NCBI GenBank assembly: GCA_023397475.1
Contig: JAEWUD010000056.1
Span: 1 to 64,000 of the forward strand
Source: Bacillota bacterium
GTDB taxonomy: Bacteria > Bacillota > Clostridia > Saccharofermentanales > Saccharofermentanaceae
Length of the DNA: 64,000 nt
Direction of reading: 5' to 3'
A program made the translations under genes and the position numbers. This document shows positions 16,986 to 26,671 of this stretch, piece by piece; positions within the stretch are counted from its first letter, which is position 1, and each line of letters begins with the position of its first letter. Below the pieces are notes generated by a model. The model was not told where the DNA came from and did no database searches. It saw only the letters and a list, made by a program, of their open reading frames with translations.

Positions 16986-18758
16986 ATGAAGAGGGGATTT
17001 CTTGCTACATTTTTTATACTCATTGCTTTATTAGCGTTTTCGGCGAGCGTATCTGCAGCACCGCTTGTCACATGGCCGGGGAATACAATCTCAACATCGT
17101 CCGGAGTATTGAATCTGATCATTGACGATTCAGGAAATGCCTATGTTTCCACGGAGAGTTGGGGCATGAGAAAGTATAACGCGAACGGTACGGTGGACAC
17201 GTCATGGGGAAACAATGGAGAAACTACAGCTTTCGGTCGAGTTCTAGCTCTTTGCTTTGACGCAAATGGTGATATCCTCACAGGAGCAGCCAATTTATCT
17301 CTTGGTGTTGTTCGAGTTGATGCGCAGACGGGTACTGAGACTATCATTATTCCCGGAATCAAGGTCACAGGAATCGCGATAGATGCTGCCGGCAATATAA
17401 TCGTGAATCAGCAAAATATGATCACGAAATACAGTGGCACGGACTATTCAATCTTGTGGACAAAGACGACGATGAATTCCTTTGAAATGGGCATTTGTGT
17501 CCTTTCCGACGGATCCTTCTTTACATCGGCTGACACCAATAGAACGATTCAGAAGTATTCCGAGAATGGTGATCCAGACACAAGTTTTGGATCGGGTGGA
17601 ACTCTTAATCTCGGGGCATACTGCGGCCTTATATCAAATGACGCAGAATACCTCTATGTTAGCTGTTACTCTAGTAATATCGTAAAAAAGGTTTCTCTTG
17701 ATGGGTTATCCGTAACTGATTTCATCACTAGCCAGAGTACTGCGTCTTTTTTTGCGAACAAAGACTCGTATTTTGCAACAAACTGGACGAACAAGGCATT
17801 CAGTCGTTATGACCGACTCTATCTGGATCCGACAGATACCGCTTTGACTTGTCAGGGTTTGCCGGCGGATATCCTTCCGGGTTCCACCGATCCGATCACG
17901 CTGACGATTACATCGGAAATTGCTGCCGCTTATGGAGTTACAGCTATTGTTTATGATGCTGCGAATGATCAACCGATAGCGGACATCTCAACATCAACGA
18001 GCAGTCTTTCCGGAGGCGGTGCGGTGTTGACGCTGACGCCGCCGGTGACAGGGTGGGCGGCTGGGGAGTACTACGTTGATCTGGTCTTCACAAACGTTCT
18101 CCAGAACATTACCGAGACGGATACCTTCCGAATCGATTCACATATGCTTGCTCACCCGCAGTACACGATCACCTTCAAGGCGGAGGGTTCTCCGGATGTC
18201 CTAAAGACGGTCTGGGAGGGCAATACGCTTACAGATATTCCGGCGGTGCCCGCGCGCATCGGTTACACGGCGGCTTGGGATATGGATGACTTTACGGATA
18301 TTCGGGGCAACCTCACCGTTAACGCAGTCTATACAATCAACACATATTCTGTCATCTTCAAGGACTGGCAGGGCGCGATAATCGATACCAGAACGGTTCA
18401 GCACGGGCAAGATGCTACGGCACCAACGGTTCCCGAGCGTTCGGGTTTCCTTTTCACAGGTTGGGATGGCAGTCCTCTCAATGTTACCGAGAACCGTACG
18501 CTTAACGCTCTCTACACCTTAGCGCCAACGCCAACACCAACTCCGACACCGACACCGACTGTCGCGCCAACTGTCGCGCCGACTGCGGCGCCGACTGCGG
18601 CGCCGACTGCGACGCCAACACCGACATCCGGTACTGCTGGCATAGTGAAGACCGGTGAGAGCGCCGGAATCAAGGGTATTGTGGCGGGAGTTACACTCGT
18701 CATTGGCATCGGGTTTATCGTAGCGATCGTTCGACACAGAAGAAAGAAGACGATCTGA
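16986..18758 (+). CDS. Surface protein: beta-propeller, InlB-type repeats, Pro/Thr linker, C-terminal anchor
   Basis: 590 residues. Signal peptide ending near VSA (about residue 25). An NHL/SBBP-like propeller follows (about 26-280; repeated GNAYVSTESWGMRKYNANG-type strands), then an Ig-like segment (about 280-390). Two Listeria-Bacteroides (Flg_new/InlB B) repeats occupy about 395-510 (GYTAAWDMDDFT, FLFTGWDGSP). A run of TP/APT repeats is the cell-wall linker (about 512-550). The C-terminus is a hydrophobic helix plus RHRRKKTI. It is preceded by IVKTGE, which resembles a degenerate sortase signal (LPKTGE) without the leucine-proline. RBS CAGGAGGAC. Own terminator downstream. Confidence 0.8.
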   Translation: MKRGFLATFFILIALLAFSASVSAAPLVTWPGNTISTSSGVLNLIIDDSGNAYVSTESWGMRKYNANGTVDTSWGNNGETTAFGRVLALCFDANGDILTGAANLSLGVVRVDAQTGTETIIIPGIKVTGIAIDAAGNIIVNQQNMITKYSGTDYSILWTKTTMNSFEMGICVLSDGSFFTSADTNRTIQKYSENGDPDTSFGSGGTLNLGAYCGLISNDAEYLYVSCYSSNIVKKVSLDGLSVTDFITSQSTASFFANKDSYFATNWTNKAFSRYDRLYLDPTDTALTCQGLPADILPGSTDPITLTITSEIAAAYGVTAIVYDAANDQPIADISTSTSSLSGGGAVLTLTPPVTGWAAGEYYVDLVFTNVLQNITETDTFRIDSHMLAHPQYTITFKAEGSPDVLKTVWEGNTLTDIPAVPARIGYTAAWDMDDFTDIRGNLTVNAVYTINTYSVIFKDWQGAIIDTRTVQHGQDATAPTVPERSGFLFTGWDGSPLNVTENRTLNALYTLAPTPTPTPTPTPTVAPTVAPTAAPTAAPTATPTPTSGTAGIVKTGESAGIKGIVAGVTLVIGIGFIVAIVRHRRKKTI

Positions 18759-18801
18759 TTCGTTTATTAGCCTGATAATCCGAAAAAATCGACCTAAACG
18801 C

Positions 18802-18855
18802 AAGGGGCTGTTGCAAAATGAACGTAAAGGTTCAGGATGCAACAGCCCCTTTTTA
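18802..18855 (+). terminator. Rho-independent terminator of the surface protein gene
   Basis: AAGGGGCTGTTGCA (18802-18815) pairs perfectly with TGCAACAGCCCCTT (18838-18851), followed by TTTT. Confidence 0.9.
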
Positions 18856-18923
18856 TAGAGACATGCGGGTTTGCGATGTATCAAGGAAGGATCTGATATT
18901 CTGCGCGGACGATCGGTTCTGTA

Positions 18924-19547
18924 TCACTTACTCTTCGTTCGAATTTCGTAGGTATTACCGTCAGAAATGATCACCTGATCATTGCGGAAAGGAACGAGCG
19001 TATGATTGTCACCCTCCTCTTTGAGAATCTTTGCGACAGCGCTCTTGAATGGGAAGTTCGTATGATGTGGCAAAGGGGAGAACTTGACCGCGCCGATCGA
19101 GTCGAAGGATGTGAGTTCAGGTGCATCCGTTACGGAATCCATCCGCTTCACATAAGATATATCCGGGGATAAGAGTATGGATCCGGCAGATTCGCCGATA
19201 TAAAGTTTGCCGGCCTCGATCTCTTCGGCGAGGATTCGATCCGCGCCGGATCTCTTCATCTCCTGAAGAAGGAAGAAGGTATTTCCACCGCTGATGTAGA
19301 TCGCGTCATTCCCGCGGAGCTTCGCGGCGATATCTTCCGCAGAAGCATCCGCCACGTCGAGCTCATCGACGATAAAGCCCAGGCGCTCGAGGGCCTTGCG
19401 ACCGTCCGCGACATAGAAATTGATTTTCTCAGGTCGCGCAGCTGTCGGGATGAAGGTAATGCGTTTCCCGCTTCGTGTCGTGCCGTCAAACTCGGGCAGC
19501 ATATCACTGACATCCGAAAACATCGAAGATAAGAAGAGTCGTTTCAT
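18924..19547 (-). CDS. pepE: Peptidase E family (S51) serine peptidase
   Basis: 207 residues. Dipeptidase E/cyanophycinase-like alpha-beta fold: GKRITFIPTAARPEK, then the strand with AIYISGGNTFFLLQ, and the nucleophile elbow YIGESAGSILL (catalytic Ser in GESAG). A conserved histidine segment is PLPHHTNFP. It cleaves small peptides with N-terminal Asp in characterised homologues. The start at 19547 follows GGAGGTGCCT; the frame upstream (to 19667) has no RBS. Single gene. Confidence 0.85.
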   Translation of the reverse strand: MKRLFLSSMFSDVSDMLPEFDGTTRSGKRITFIPTAARPEKINFYVADGRKALERLGFIVDELDVADASAEDIAAKLRGNDAIYISGGNTFFLLQEMKRSGADRILAEEIEAGKLYIGESAGSILLSPDISYVKRMDSVTDAPELTSFDSIGAVKFSPLPHHTNFPFKSAVAKILKEEGDNHTLVPFRNDQVIISDGNTYEIRTKSK

Positions 19548-19750
19548 AGGCACCTCCAGAAATAATTCTGTTCTCATTATACGTGAGAGATCCGGACATA
19601 CGGTTGTCCGGAATTCTTCTGTGCTTACAATAATTGGGATTCCATGGCATAATGAATCTGTGAACACGGATCATTTCAGGCCGAACTGGATTCGAATTCC
19701 GGACATCTGTGATTCTCGTCAATGTACCGACCGCCCTATGAGGGTCCTAT

Positions 19751-20194
19751 ATGAAGACGATACTGCTGGCCGTTCTCGGCTTAATCTTTCTCGGACTTGG
19801 TGCGCTCGGCGTGCTGTTACCTGTTCTGCCAACAACTCCGTTTGTCCTTTTGGCCGTCGGGTGTTTTTCGGCGGTTCCCACGGTAAGGGAACGTATTCTT
19901 CGCATCGGGTTTTTTCGCGAGTTTATCGAGAGCTACCAGCACCGGCGGGGGCTTTCTCGACAAACACTGATCACCAGTCTTGTCTGGATGTGGGGGATGA
20001 TGATCCTTTCGATGATTCTTGTTCGTGAGATCTGGATTGTCGCATCTTTGACACTCGTAGGCCTTCTTGTTACTCTTCATCTTGTTCGAATGCGTCGCAG
20101 GGAAGAGAAGAGAACATCGATCGAACCAGCAACAAGATCGAATGACACGTTGCAGCCGGGCGAGTCCGGACGGGATATTGGGGAGAAGCTGTAA
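19751..20194 (+). CDS. DUF454 (YbaN-like) membrane protein
   Basis: 147 residues with the family signature LGLGALGVLLPVLPTTPFVLLA near the N-terminus, followed by HRRGLSRQ and two further helices (about 75-115), ending in a long polar tail. Unknown function. The stop overlaps the start of the next gene (TAATG), so the two are co-translated. Confidence 0.82.
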   Translation: MKTILLAVLGLIFLGLGALGVLLPVLPTTPFVLLAVGCFSAVPTVRERILRIGFFREFIESYQHRRGLSRQTLITSLVWMWGMMILSMILVREIWIVASLTLVGLLVTLHLVRMRRREEKRTSIEPATRSNDTLQPGESGRDIGEKL

Positions 20195-20856
20195 TGAAAC
20201 GCATGTTTGGCAAGGCAGAGGCGATATTCAATGCCTTATACCTAGCGTCGGCTCTTACGATAGGAATTATTCTTATGGTCACGGCGGGTGGATGGAACGT
20301 GCGAGCCCTGGCCGGGAGTATGGCTTTACTTCTTGCCGCCGGAGATGCTTTCCATTTGATTCCACGCATTCTGTCGATCTTCGGCCATGATGAAGAGCGC
20401 TTTCGTCGTCCTCTCGGCATAGGCAAAATGATTACATCTGTAACGATGACTTTTTTTTATGTGATTCTATGGCACCTTGGTCTTCTCTTGTATCAACCCA
20501 ACGATGTCGTCTTGTGGACGGCCGTTGTATATGGTCTTGCTCTGTTACGAATCGTCCTCTGCATCCTGCCCCAGAATCGTTGGGAAGAGAAGAACCCTCC
20601 CGAGAAGTGGGGAATCTGGCGCAATCTTCCCTTTACCGCAATGGGACTTCTCGTTGCCGGCTTGTTCTTCCTGTTTCGTGATGATCCTCGCGGGATCGGC
20701 CCGGTTTGGGCTGCGGTTCTTATGAGTTTCCTGTTCTATTTGCCGGTGGTTTTCTTTTCGCGAAAATATCCGCAAATCGGGATGCTGATGCTTCCCAAAA
20801 CCTTGATGTATGTTTGGATTCTTGCGATGTTCCTGGCCTTGCCGGGTAGTGTATAG
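20194..20856 (+). CDS. Hypothetical polytopic membrane protein
   Basis: 220 residues, about seven hydrophobic helices, with a conserved-looking segment GDAFHLIPRILSIFG. I do not recognise the family. Its one-base overlap with the DUF454 gene suggests a functional pair in the membrane. Catalase follows after about 100 bp and may be separately expressed. Confidence 0.7.
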   Translation: MKRMFGKAEAIFNALYLASALTIGIILMVTAGGWNVRALAGSMALLLAAGDAFHLIPRILSIFGHDEERFRRPLGIGKMITSVTMTFFYVILWHLGLLLYQPNDVVLWTAVVYGLALLRIVLCILPQNRWEEKNPPEKWGIWRNLPFTAMGLLVAGLFFLFRDDPRGIGPVWAAVLMSFLFYLPVVFFSRKYPQIGMLMLPKTLMYVWILAMFLALPGSV

Positions 20857-20953
20857 GTAAAAAGGTTCGTTTCTTCTCGGAATAGAGTTTTGGGTGACAA
20901 TATCTTGTTGTAGATATGCACATAGAAATCTCGAGGTAGAAAGGAGACACACC

Positions 20954-22459
20954 ATGGAGGACAAGAAAAGACTCACGAACGAAGTCGGCGCTCCGGTTGC
21001 CGATAATGAGAATTCGATCACCGCCGGGGCGCGAGGTCCGGTTGTGATGCAGGACGTGTGGCTGATGGAGAAGATGGCCCACTTCAACCGGGAAGTGATT
21101 CCCGAACGTCGCATGCATGCCAAAGGCTGGGGCGCGTACGGGCAACTGACCGTCACGGAGGACATTTCCCGTTACACGAAGGCGAAGGTTCTGCAGAAAG
21201 GGATGAAGACTGATCTGTTTATCCGCTTCTCGACCGTTGCCGGCGAGCGCGGTGCTGCCGACTGCGAGAGGGATATTCGGGGTGTCGCCGTGAAGTTCTA
21301 TACCTCGGAGGGCAACTGGGATCTGGTCGGAAATAATACGCCGACATTCTTCATACGAGACGTGCATAATTTCTCTGATCTGAATCGCGCGGTCAAACGT
21401 GACCCGAAGACCGGGCGGCGGTCGGCCCAGAACAACTGGGACTTCTGGACGATGCTGCCAGAGTGCTTCCACCAGATCACGATTGTCATGAGCGACCGCG
21501 GTATTCCGGCTTCTTTTCGCAATATGCATTTCTTCGGAGAACATACTTTCTCGTTCTACAACGACAAGAATGAGAGAGTCTGGTGCAAGTTCCATTTTAA
21601 GACACAGCAGGGCATCAAGAATCTGACGAATGAGGAAGCGGCCGCCATTAACGGAATGGATCGCGAGTATCATGGCAAGGATTTGTATGAGGCGATCGAG
21701 CGCAAGGACTTCCCGAAGTGGACGATGTATGTGCAGATTATGACCGAAGAGCAAGCGAAGACGCATTATGAGAATCCATTCGATATCACCAAGATCTGGC
21801 CTCACGGCGAGTATCCGCTCATCAAGGTCGGAGAGCTCGAGCTCAACCGCAATCCGGAGAATTACTTTGCCGAGGTTGAACAATCCGCGTTTACTCCGGC
21901 ACATGTTGTGCCGGGCATCGGTTTCTCACCTGACCGCTTCCTGCAGGGAAGACTCTTCTCGTACGGTGATGCGCACCGCTATCGTTTGGGCGTCAACTAT
22001 AATTTGATTCCGGTTAATCAGCCCAAAGTGCCCGTAGCGGATTATCACCGTGACGGCGCAATGCGCGTCGATGGGAACTACGGTGCGACCGTCGCTTACA
22101 CACCCAATAGCTATGGAATTTGGGCGGCACAGCCGGAGGTAATGGAGCCGCCTCTTGATCTCACGGGCGCGATGTACCGTTACGATCCGAAAGACGATCC
22201 GACAGACGATTGTTTTCGCGCCGGAGGAAATCTCTGGCATATCATGTCCGAAGAACAAAAGAGGCTCCTCATACACAATACCGTAACCGACATGGCATCT
22301 GTGACGATGAATATCAAGTACCGCCACGCGGCACACTGTTATCTTGCGGATCCGGAGTACGGCGAGCGTTTCTCCTCCTCGGCCGGTCTGGATTTCGCGA
22401 AGGTCTGTGAGTTAAGTCTGCTGGACAACGCGGGATTGATCCAGGCAACGATCGGGTAG
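20954..22459 (+). CDS. katA: Monofunctional haem catalase
   Basis: 501 residues, a small-subunit clade catalase converting hydrogen peroxide to water and oxygen. The distal His55 lies in RRMHAKGWGAYG and the distal Asn at about 127-128 in DLVGNNTP. The proximal tyrosine (about residue 336) is in RLFSYGDAHRYRLG. The start at 20954 follows AAGGAGACACACC. In-frame upstream codons lack an RBS. Presence of catalase indicates regular exposure to oxygen or peroxide. I see no PerR-box-like palindrome immediately upstream. The stop is TAG, so amber is a normal stop in this genome. Confidence 0.97.
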   Translation: MEDKKRLTNEVGAPVADNENSITAGARGPVVMQDVWLMEKMAHFNREVIPERRMHAKGWGAYGQLTVTEDISRYTKAKVLQKGMKTDLFIRFSTVAGERGAADCERDIRGVAVKFYTSEGNWDLVGNNTPTFFIRDVHNFSDLNRAVKRDPKTGRRSAQNNWDFWTMLPECFHQITIVMSDRGIPASFRNMHFFGEHTFSFYNDKNERVWCKFHFKTQQGIKNLTNEEAAAINGMDREYHGKDLYEAIERKDFPKWTMYVQIMTEEQAKTHYENPFDITKIWPHGEYPLIKVGELELNRNPENYFAEVEQSAFTPAHVVPGIGFSPDRFLQGRLFSYGDAHRYRLGVNYNLIPVNQPKVPVADYHRDGAMRVDGNYGATVAYTPNSYGIWAAQPEVMEPPLDLTGAMYRYDPKDDPTDDCFRAGGNLWHIMSEEQKRLLIHNTVTDMASVTMNIKYRHAAHCYLADPEYGERFSSSAGLDFAKVCELSLLDNAGLIQATIG

Positions 22460-22544
22460 CCGTTGCAAAATATAAACAATATCCGAGGTATAAGGAATGA
22501 GATTCTCGATGGTTCTCCTGTCGTATAAAATCGGACACAAATAA

Positions 22545-22592
22545 ACTGCCGCCTGAAGTTGAGTAAAAATTCAATTTCAGGCGGTATTCTTA
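22545..22592 (+). terminator. Rho-independent terminator of catalase
   Basis: ACTGCCGCCTGAAGTTGA (22545-22562) pairs with TCAATTTCAGGCGGTAT (22571-22587), then TCTTATTT. Confidence 0.85.
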
Positions 22593-22690
22593 TTTGCGGG
22601 CAAAATCTTGTCCTATCTTTGTGCGATAATGATGAAGAAATTTACTTTTGCTTTCTGTATATCAATCATACATATCGAAAGAGGTCACTT

Positions 22691-23688
22691 ATGCTTCGTA
22701 TTCTCGCACGTTCTTATCAGACCATGCTCCGTGTCGCGGCCGTATTCATGCCGTTTCGACGCCCGGAACTTCTTGCCGGAGAAGGTGCCGTTCTAAAGCT
22801 TCCGGAGAGGGCCAAGAGACAAGGTGTTCGCCATGTTCTGCTTTTCGTCGGTCGGAGCGGGCAACGGATGCCGTTTTACCCGCAGTTTCTGTAGGCTTTT
22901 CGAAAGAGAGGGATTGAGGTGACGGAATATACCGGCACGGTCCCCAACCCCACGATCGCAAATGTCGAAGAGGCAAGGGCAATTTATCTCGAAAAGAACT
23001 GTGACGCGTTGATTGCTCTCGGCGGCGGTTCGCAGATGGACTGTGCCAAGGTTGTCGGCGCCAGAATCGCCCGTCCGGGAAAGCCCGTCAAGTCGCTTCG
23101 CGGCCTTTTGAAAGTGGGGAAAAAGATCCCTCCGCTGTTTGTTATTCCGACGACGGCGGGCAGCGGCAGTGAGGTAACACTCGCGGCTGTTGTATCGGAT
23201 CCGAACACACAGGATAAATTTGGAATCAGTGATCCGGCTTTGATTCCACTCGTCGCGGTTCTTGATCCGGTTACGATGATCTCACTGCCGCCGCATATCA
23301 CGGCGGAGACGGGTATGTTCACGCACTCGCACATGCGGTCGGTGGATCGTATGGGATCGCGCACGACAAAGCCAATGCGATCCTGCTTCCTCTCGTCCTC
23401 GAGGCATACGGCGAAGCGGCGCACAAGAGGCTTGCGGAGCTCGCGGATGCTTCCGGAATTTCTTCTTCGACGAATTCGAATGCGGGGAAAGCATCGGAGC
23501 TTATTGCCGCAATCCGCAGTATGAATGAACGGATGGGATTTCCGGATCGAATTCCGGAGATTCGCACGACTGACATTCCGGCACTCGCTCGACACGCGGA
23601 TCTCGAGGCGAATCCTCTGTATCCGGTACCGAGAATTCTGAACCCAAAGGAACTCGAGAAGATCCTCATTCGAGCATCCGGTGGATAA
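22691..23688 (+). pseudogene. Iron-containing alcohol dehydrogenase, decayed
   Basis: Three pieces of a Fe-ADH are present. From 22691 the N-terminus reads YQTMLRVAAVFMPFRRPELL and LKLPERAKRQGVRHVLL. An in-frame TAG at 22892-22894 interrupts it. The same frame continues with GIEVTEYTGTVPNPT, ALGGGSQMDCAK and PTTAGSGSEVT up to PPHITAET near 23310. There the sequence jumps, out of frame, to GYVHALAHAVGGSYGIAHDKANAILLP, the region with the iron-binding histidines, and ends at TAA 23688. Roughly 150-200 bp encoding the segment between the two (DALTHAVEAY in relatives) are missing. The nonsense codon plus deletion make a true pseudogene likely. Confidence 0.88.
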
Positions 23689-23713
23689 AGGTGACATAGT
23701 GTGGGGTAAGACA

Positions 23714-24892
23714 CTATCTCCCGCAACGAACCCAGGCACCGTTATTCGCAGAGGAAGCAATGACGTCATGGACAAACTGTACACCGCGAAGTCCGTCCTC
23801 CGCGGTAGGAAAACTTAATGCCAAAGGATCCGGTTCGGTTCCTGTGCGTCGTGCGACAATGGCTTCCGCCGCGTCGGAATACAAATTGGCGAATGCATCG
23901 CGGAATCCTTCCGGATGTCCGGCGACGATGCGTGATGCCCGGGCGGCTTCGGGGTGAATTCCGGGTCCGGCCGGCGTGAAAACCATCGCCGGAGCGTGAA
24001 TCGGACGCCAATCCAAACGTTGCGGAATCTCCTGGCTCCATTCAATCGTGCCCGCTGTGCCGCTGACACGGATGCGCAGACTGTTCTCAACGCCGGCGGC
24101 TGCCTGCGTCACCCAGAAGCAACCGCGCGCTCCGTTCTCGAAGTGAAGAAGCGCTCCGGCAAAATCGTGTGTCAATCGTCCGGGAACCACCGCGCCGATC
24201 TCAGCAGAAAGTTCTGTAATCTCCAGACCGGTGATGAATCGAGTGAGATGGTGCGCGTGTGTACCGATATCTCCCATTACAAGGGAAGGCCCCCCGCGTA
24301 CGGGATCATAGCGCCACGGAACATCTCCTGACGGATCCGGGTCGTGCTCGTCCGCCTTGCCACCCTGGACATACTCGACCTGGATAAGGCGTATGGTTCC
24401 GACCTCGCCGGCATTGACCATCGCGCGTGCCTGTCGAACCATCGGATATCCGGAATAATTATGCGTTAGGCAGAAGACGAGTCCGGTCGTTCGAACCTTG
24501 CTCGCGAGAGCTAAGGCATCCTCGAGTGTATTGGTCATCGGCTTGTCGCAGATCACGTCGAAACCGCTATCCAATGCGGCAACCGCATAGCGAAAATGAC
24601 TGTCATTCGGGGTCATGATTGCTATGACCTCCGCGCCGTCTTCGCGCAAGGACTCGATACGTATCATGTCAAGGGCATCCGAGTAGCAGCGGTCGTCCGG
24701 TAAACCAATCGCGCGGCCGTCGGAGAGCGCTTTATCCGGACGCGAAGAGAGCGCGGCGGCGACAATTGTGTATCGCCCGTCAAGCAAAGCGGATTGGCGG
24801 TGCATGGCACCGATAAAAGACCCCGATCCACCGCCGATGACAGCGAGACGGAGCGGGCGCGACAGCTTCTCAATAACAGGATTCGTGCGCAT
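23714..24892 (-). CDS. Gfo/Idh/MocA family oxidoreductase
   Basis: 392 residues. The N-terminal NAD(P)-binding Rossmann fold carries RLAVIGGGSGSFIGAMHRQS. The EKP-equivalent segment reads FDVICDKPMTNTLEDAL, with catalytic Lys in DKP. The C-terminal alpha/beta domain includes GDIGTHAHHLTRFITG, with the conserved GxHxxD-like histidines. Members oxidise or reduce sugars, inositols or their derivatives; substrate unknown. The start at 24892 has RBS GGAGGTAGAAAT. Divergent from an aldo-keto reductase, with about 140 bp between. Confidence 0.9.
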   Translation of the reverse strand: MRTNPVIEKLSRPLRLAVIGGGSGSFIGAMHRQSALLDGRYTIVAAALSSRPDKALSDGRAIGLPDDRCYSDALDMIRIESLREDGAEVIAIMTPNDSHFRYAVAALDSGFDVICDKPMTNTLEDALALASKVRTTGLVFCLTHNYSGYPMVRQARAMVNAGEVGTIRLIQVEYVQGGKADEHDPDPSGDVPWRYDPVRGGPSLVMGDIGTHAHHLTRFITGLEITELSAEIGAVVPGRLTHDFAGALLHFENGARGCFWVTQAAAGVENSLRIRVSGTAGTIEWSQEIPQRLDWRPIHAPAMVFTPAGPGIHPEAARASRIVAGHPEGFRDAFANLYSDAAEAIVARRTGTEPDPLALSFPTAEDGLRGVQFVHDVIASSANNGAWVRCGR

Positions 24893-25034
24893 ATTTCTAC
24901 CTCCATGTGAAGCAAACCGGTGAACGATATCTGCTTTATTTCTCTTATCTTTATCATACCACGAGGCAAGCTGCGATATACTGGTAGTATGGTGTGAGTA
25001 TGGGTGAATCATAGAACATACGAGGAGGTATCCC

Positions 25035-25892
25035 ATGGAAAAGCGACGATTCGGACGAACCGGTATGATGATCAGTCCGGTTATCTTTGGCGGAATCATT
25101 AACATGAACGAGACGGATCAGACAGCGGCACATTATGTTGATTTTGCCGTCGATTCCGGCGTGAATTATTTCGATGTGGCGCCTTCCTACGGAGATGCAG
25201 AATCCCGTCTGGGACCGGCACTTCGCAGGCATCGCAATTATGTCCATCTGGCGTGTAAGACGATGCAAAGAGATGCACAGGGCGCTCGTAAGGAACTTCT
25301 TGATTCATTACATACATTGCAAACGGAATATTTTGATGTCTATCAGCTCCACGCCCTCACCACCATGGAGGAGCTCGAACAGGTTTTCGCTCCGGATGGC
25401 GCGATGGAAACGTTTCTGTGGGCACAGCGAGAAGGATTGATCCGGAATATCGGTTTCTCCGCGCACAATGAAGACGTCGCTCTGGAGGCATGTCGTCTAT
25501 TCAATTTCGACACGGTACTTTTCCCGATGAATTGGGCCATGGGTCTCTTGCGCGGTTGGGGGGATCGAATCGCCGAAGAGGTGAGACGAACAGATAAGGG
25601 TCTTTTGTGTATGAAGGTAATGGTATCTCGATTGTGGGAGGACGAAGAACCGAAGGTTTACCCCAAATCCTGGTGCAGACCTGTGTTCGATAATGACCGG
25701 CTCGCGATCGCCGGGATGAAGTACGGGCTCGAAAAGGGCGGTGCCGCCCTGGTACCGCCCGGTAACTTCGAACATTTTCTCTTTATGCTGAAAAATATCG
25801 AGGCGTGCCTGTCCCGCCCGCTATCGGACGAGGATCGAATCTTTCTGCGCGAAGAGGCGGAGAAGGTCAAGGAGAAGTTGATCTTCCCCTGA
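25035..25892 (+). CDS. Aldo/keto reductase
   Basis: 285 residues, a TIM-barrel NADPH-dependent reductase. Catalytic tetrad: Asp and Tyr in NYFDVAPSYGDAES, Lys in LACKTMQRD, His in VYQLHALT. The C-terminal half includes IRNIGFSAHNEDVAL. Typical small AKR without the C-terminal ferredoxin extension. RBS CGAGGAGGTATCCC. The divergent neighbour is a sugar-type oxidoreductase, suggesting a shared carbohydrate substrate, but this is inference. Confidence 0.9.
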   Translation: MEKRRFGRTGMMISPVIFGGIINMNETDQTAAHYVDFAVDSGVNYFDVAPSYGDAESRLGPALRRHRNYVHLACKTMQRDAQGARKELLDSLHTLQTEYFDVYQLHALTTMEELEQVFAPDGAMETFLWAQREGLIRNIGFSAHNEDVALEACRLFNFDTVLFPMNWAMGLLRGWGDRIAEEVRRTDKGLLCMKVMVSRLWEDEEPKVYPKSWCRPVFDNDRLAIAGMKYGLEKGGAALVPPGNFEHFLFMLKNIEACLSRPLSDEDRIFLREEAEKVKEKLIFP

Positions 25893-25920
25893 TCGATTGC
25901 GTCGGCAGGATAACGTGTGT

Positions 25921-26361
25921 TCATGTATAGACATTTTCGATGTCCTGTAAAGCGAAGCTCCGATATGTAAGATCTTTACGTTCAAGGAATCCTTCTTTCT
26001 CCCAGAACGCGTTGCCGACTTTGTTGTCAATCAGGGCTACAAGCGCGACTTTGGGAATACCCTCTTTTCGAAGGGCATGCTGTGCATGGTTGAGAAGATC
26101 TTTACCGATCCCTTGACGCTGCAGCTTGGCATCCACCGCCATATGATAGATAAAGCCTCTTCGTCCGTCGTGACCGGCTAAGATAACACCAACAATGTTG
26201 TTCCCTTCTTCTGCGACAAAACAGGTCGAGGGATTACGGTTGAGGTATTTGCGAATACCGTTCTCACTGTCATCAATGTTGGTTAGACCAAGCCCCTTGG
26301 TGTTCATCCAGAGATGATGGACTTGAACATAGTCTTCGATATTCATGATACGAATTTTCAT
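25921..26361 (-). CDS. GNAT family N-acetyltransferase
   Basis: 146 residues. YHMAVDAKLQRQGIGKDLLNHA is the acetyl-CoA pyrophosphate-binding motif, followed by VALIDNKVGNAFWEKEGF. The start at 26361 is set by GGAGGGCTGT; upstream codons in frame have no RBS. Convergent with the AKR gene. Substrate unknown. Confidence 0.85.
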   Translation of the reverse strand: MKIRIMNIEDYVQVHHLWMNTKGLGLTNIDDSENGIRKYLNRNPSTCFVAEEGNNIVGVILAGHDGRRGFIYHMAVDAKLQRQGIGKDLLNHAQHALRKEGIPKVALVALIDNKVGNAFWEKEGFLERKDLTYRSFALQDIENVYT

Positions 26362-26671
26362 ACAGCCCTCCGAACAATAATTATGCATAATACAGAATAA
26401 AAATGCAGATGTCAATGGCGTCTGTGAAAAAAATGATCGTTACAGGATTCAGGAAGATTCGCGTTGGGTTCCTTTCTTCTTTGCAATTTATGTAATGCAA
26501 CATTGCTTTTCTATCTGTCAAATATTACTATGATGATGTGATAAGTTTGATGAAATGCGTCAATCAACTAACGTCACCTCGTTTTTTTGTCTTGTCTGTG
26601 TTTCGGAATACTTTTTTGTTTTCCGATCATGCACAGTACAGATCACGCACAGTACAGATTGGAGAGATCCG
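26362..26671. other. Divergent intergenic region with 16-bp tandem duplication
   Basis: Promoter region for the GNAT gene (leftward) and the zinc-ribbon operon (rightward). GATCATGCACAGTACA (26625-26640) is repeated as GATCACGCACAGTACA (26641-26656) just before the RBS. T-runs around 26580-26620 are conspicuous. No gene seen. Confidence 0.5.

Noticed and set aside
20720..21904. Reverse-strand 394-codon frame
   Set aside because: Antisense of catalase and the upstream gene; composition is mirror of codon bias.
22892..22894. TAG as a sense codon (recoding)
   Set aside because: Catalase, VanZ and a small membrane gene end in TAG, and the Fe-ADH gene also has a deletion.
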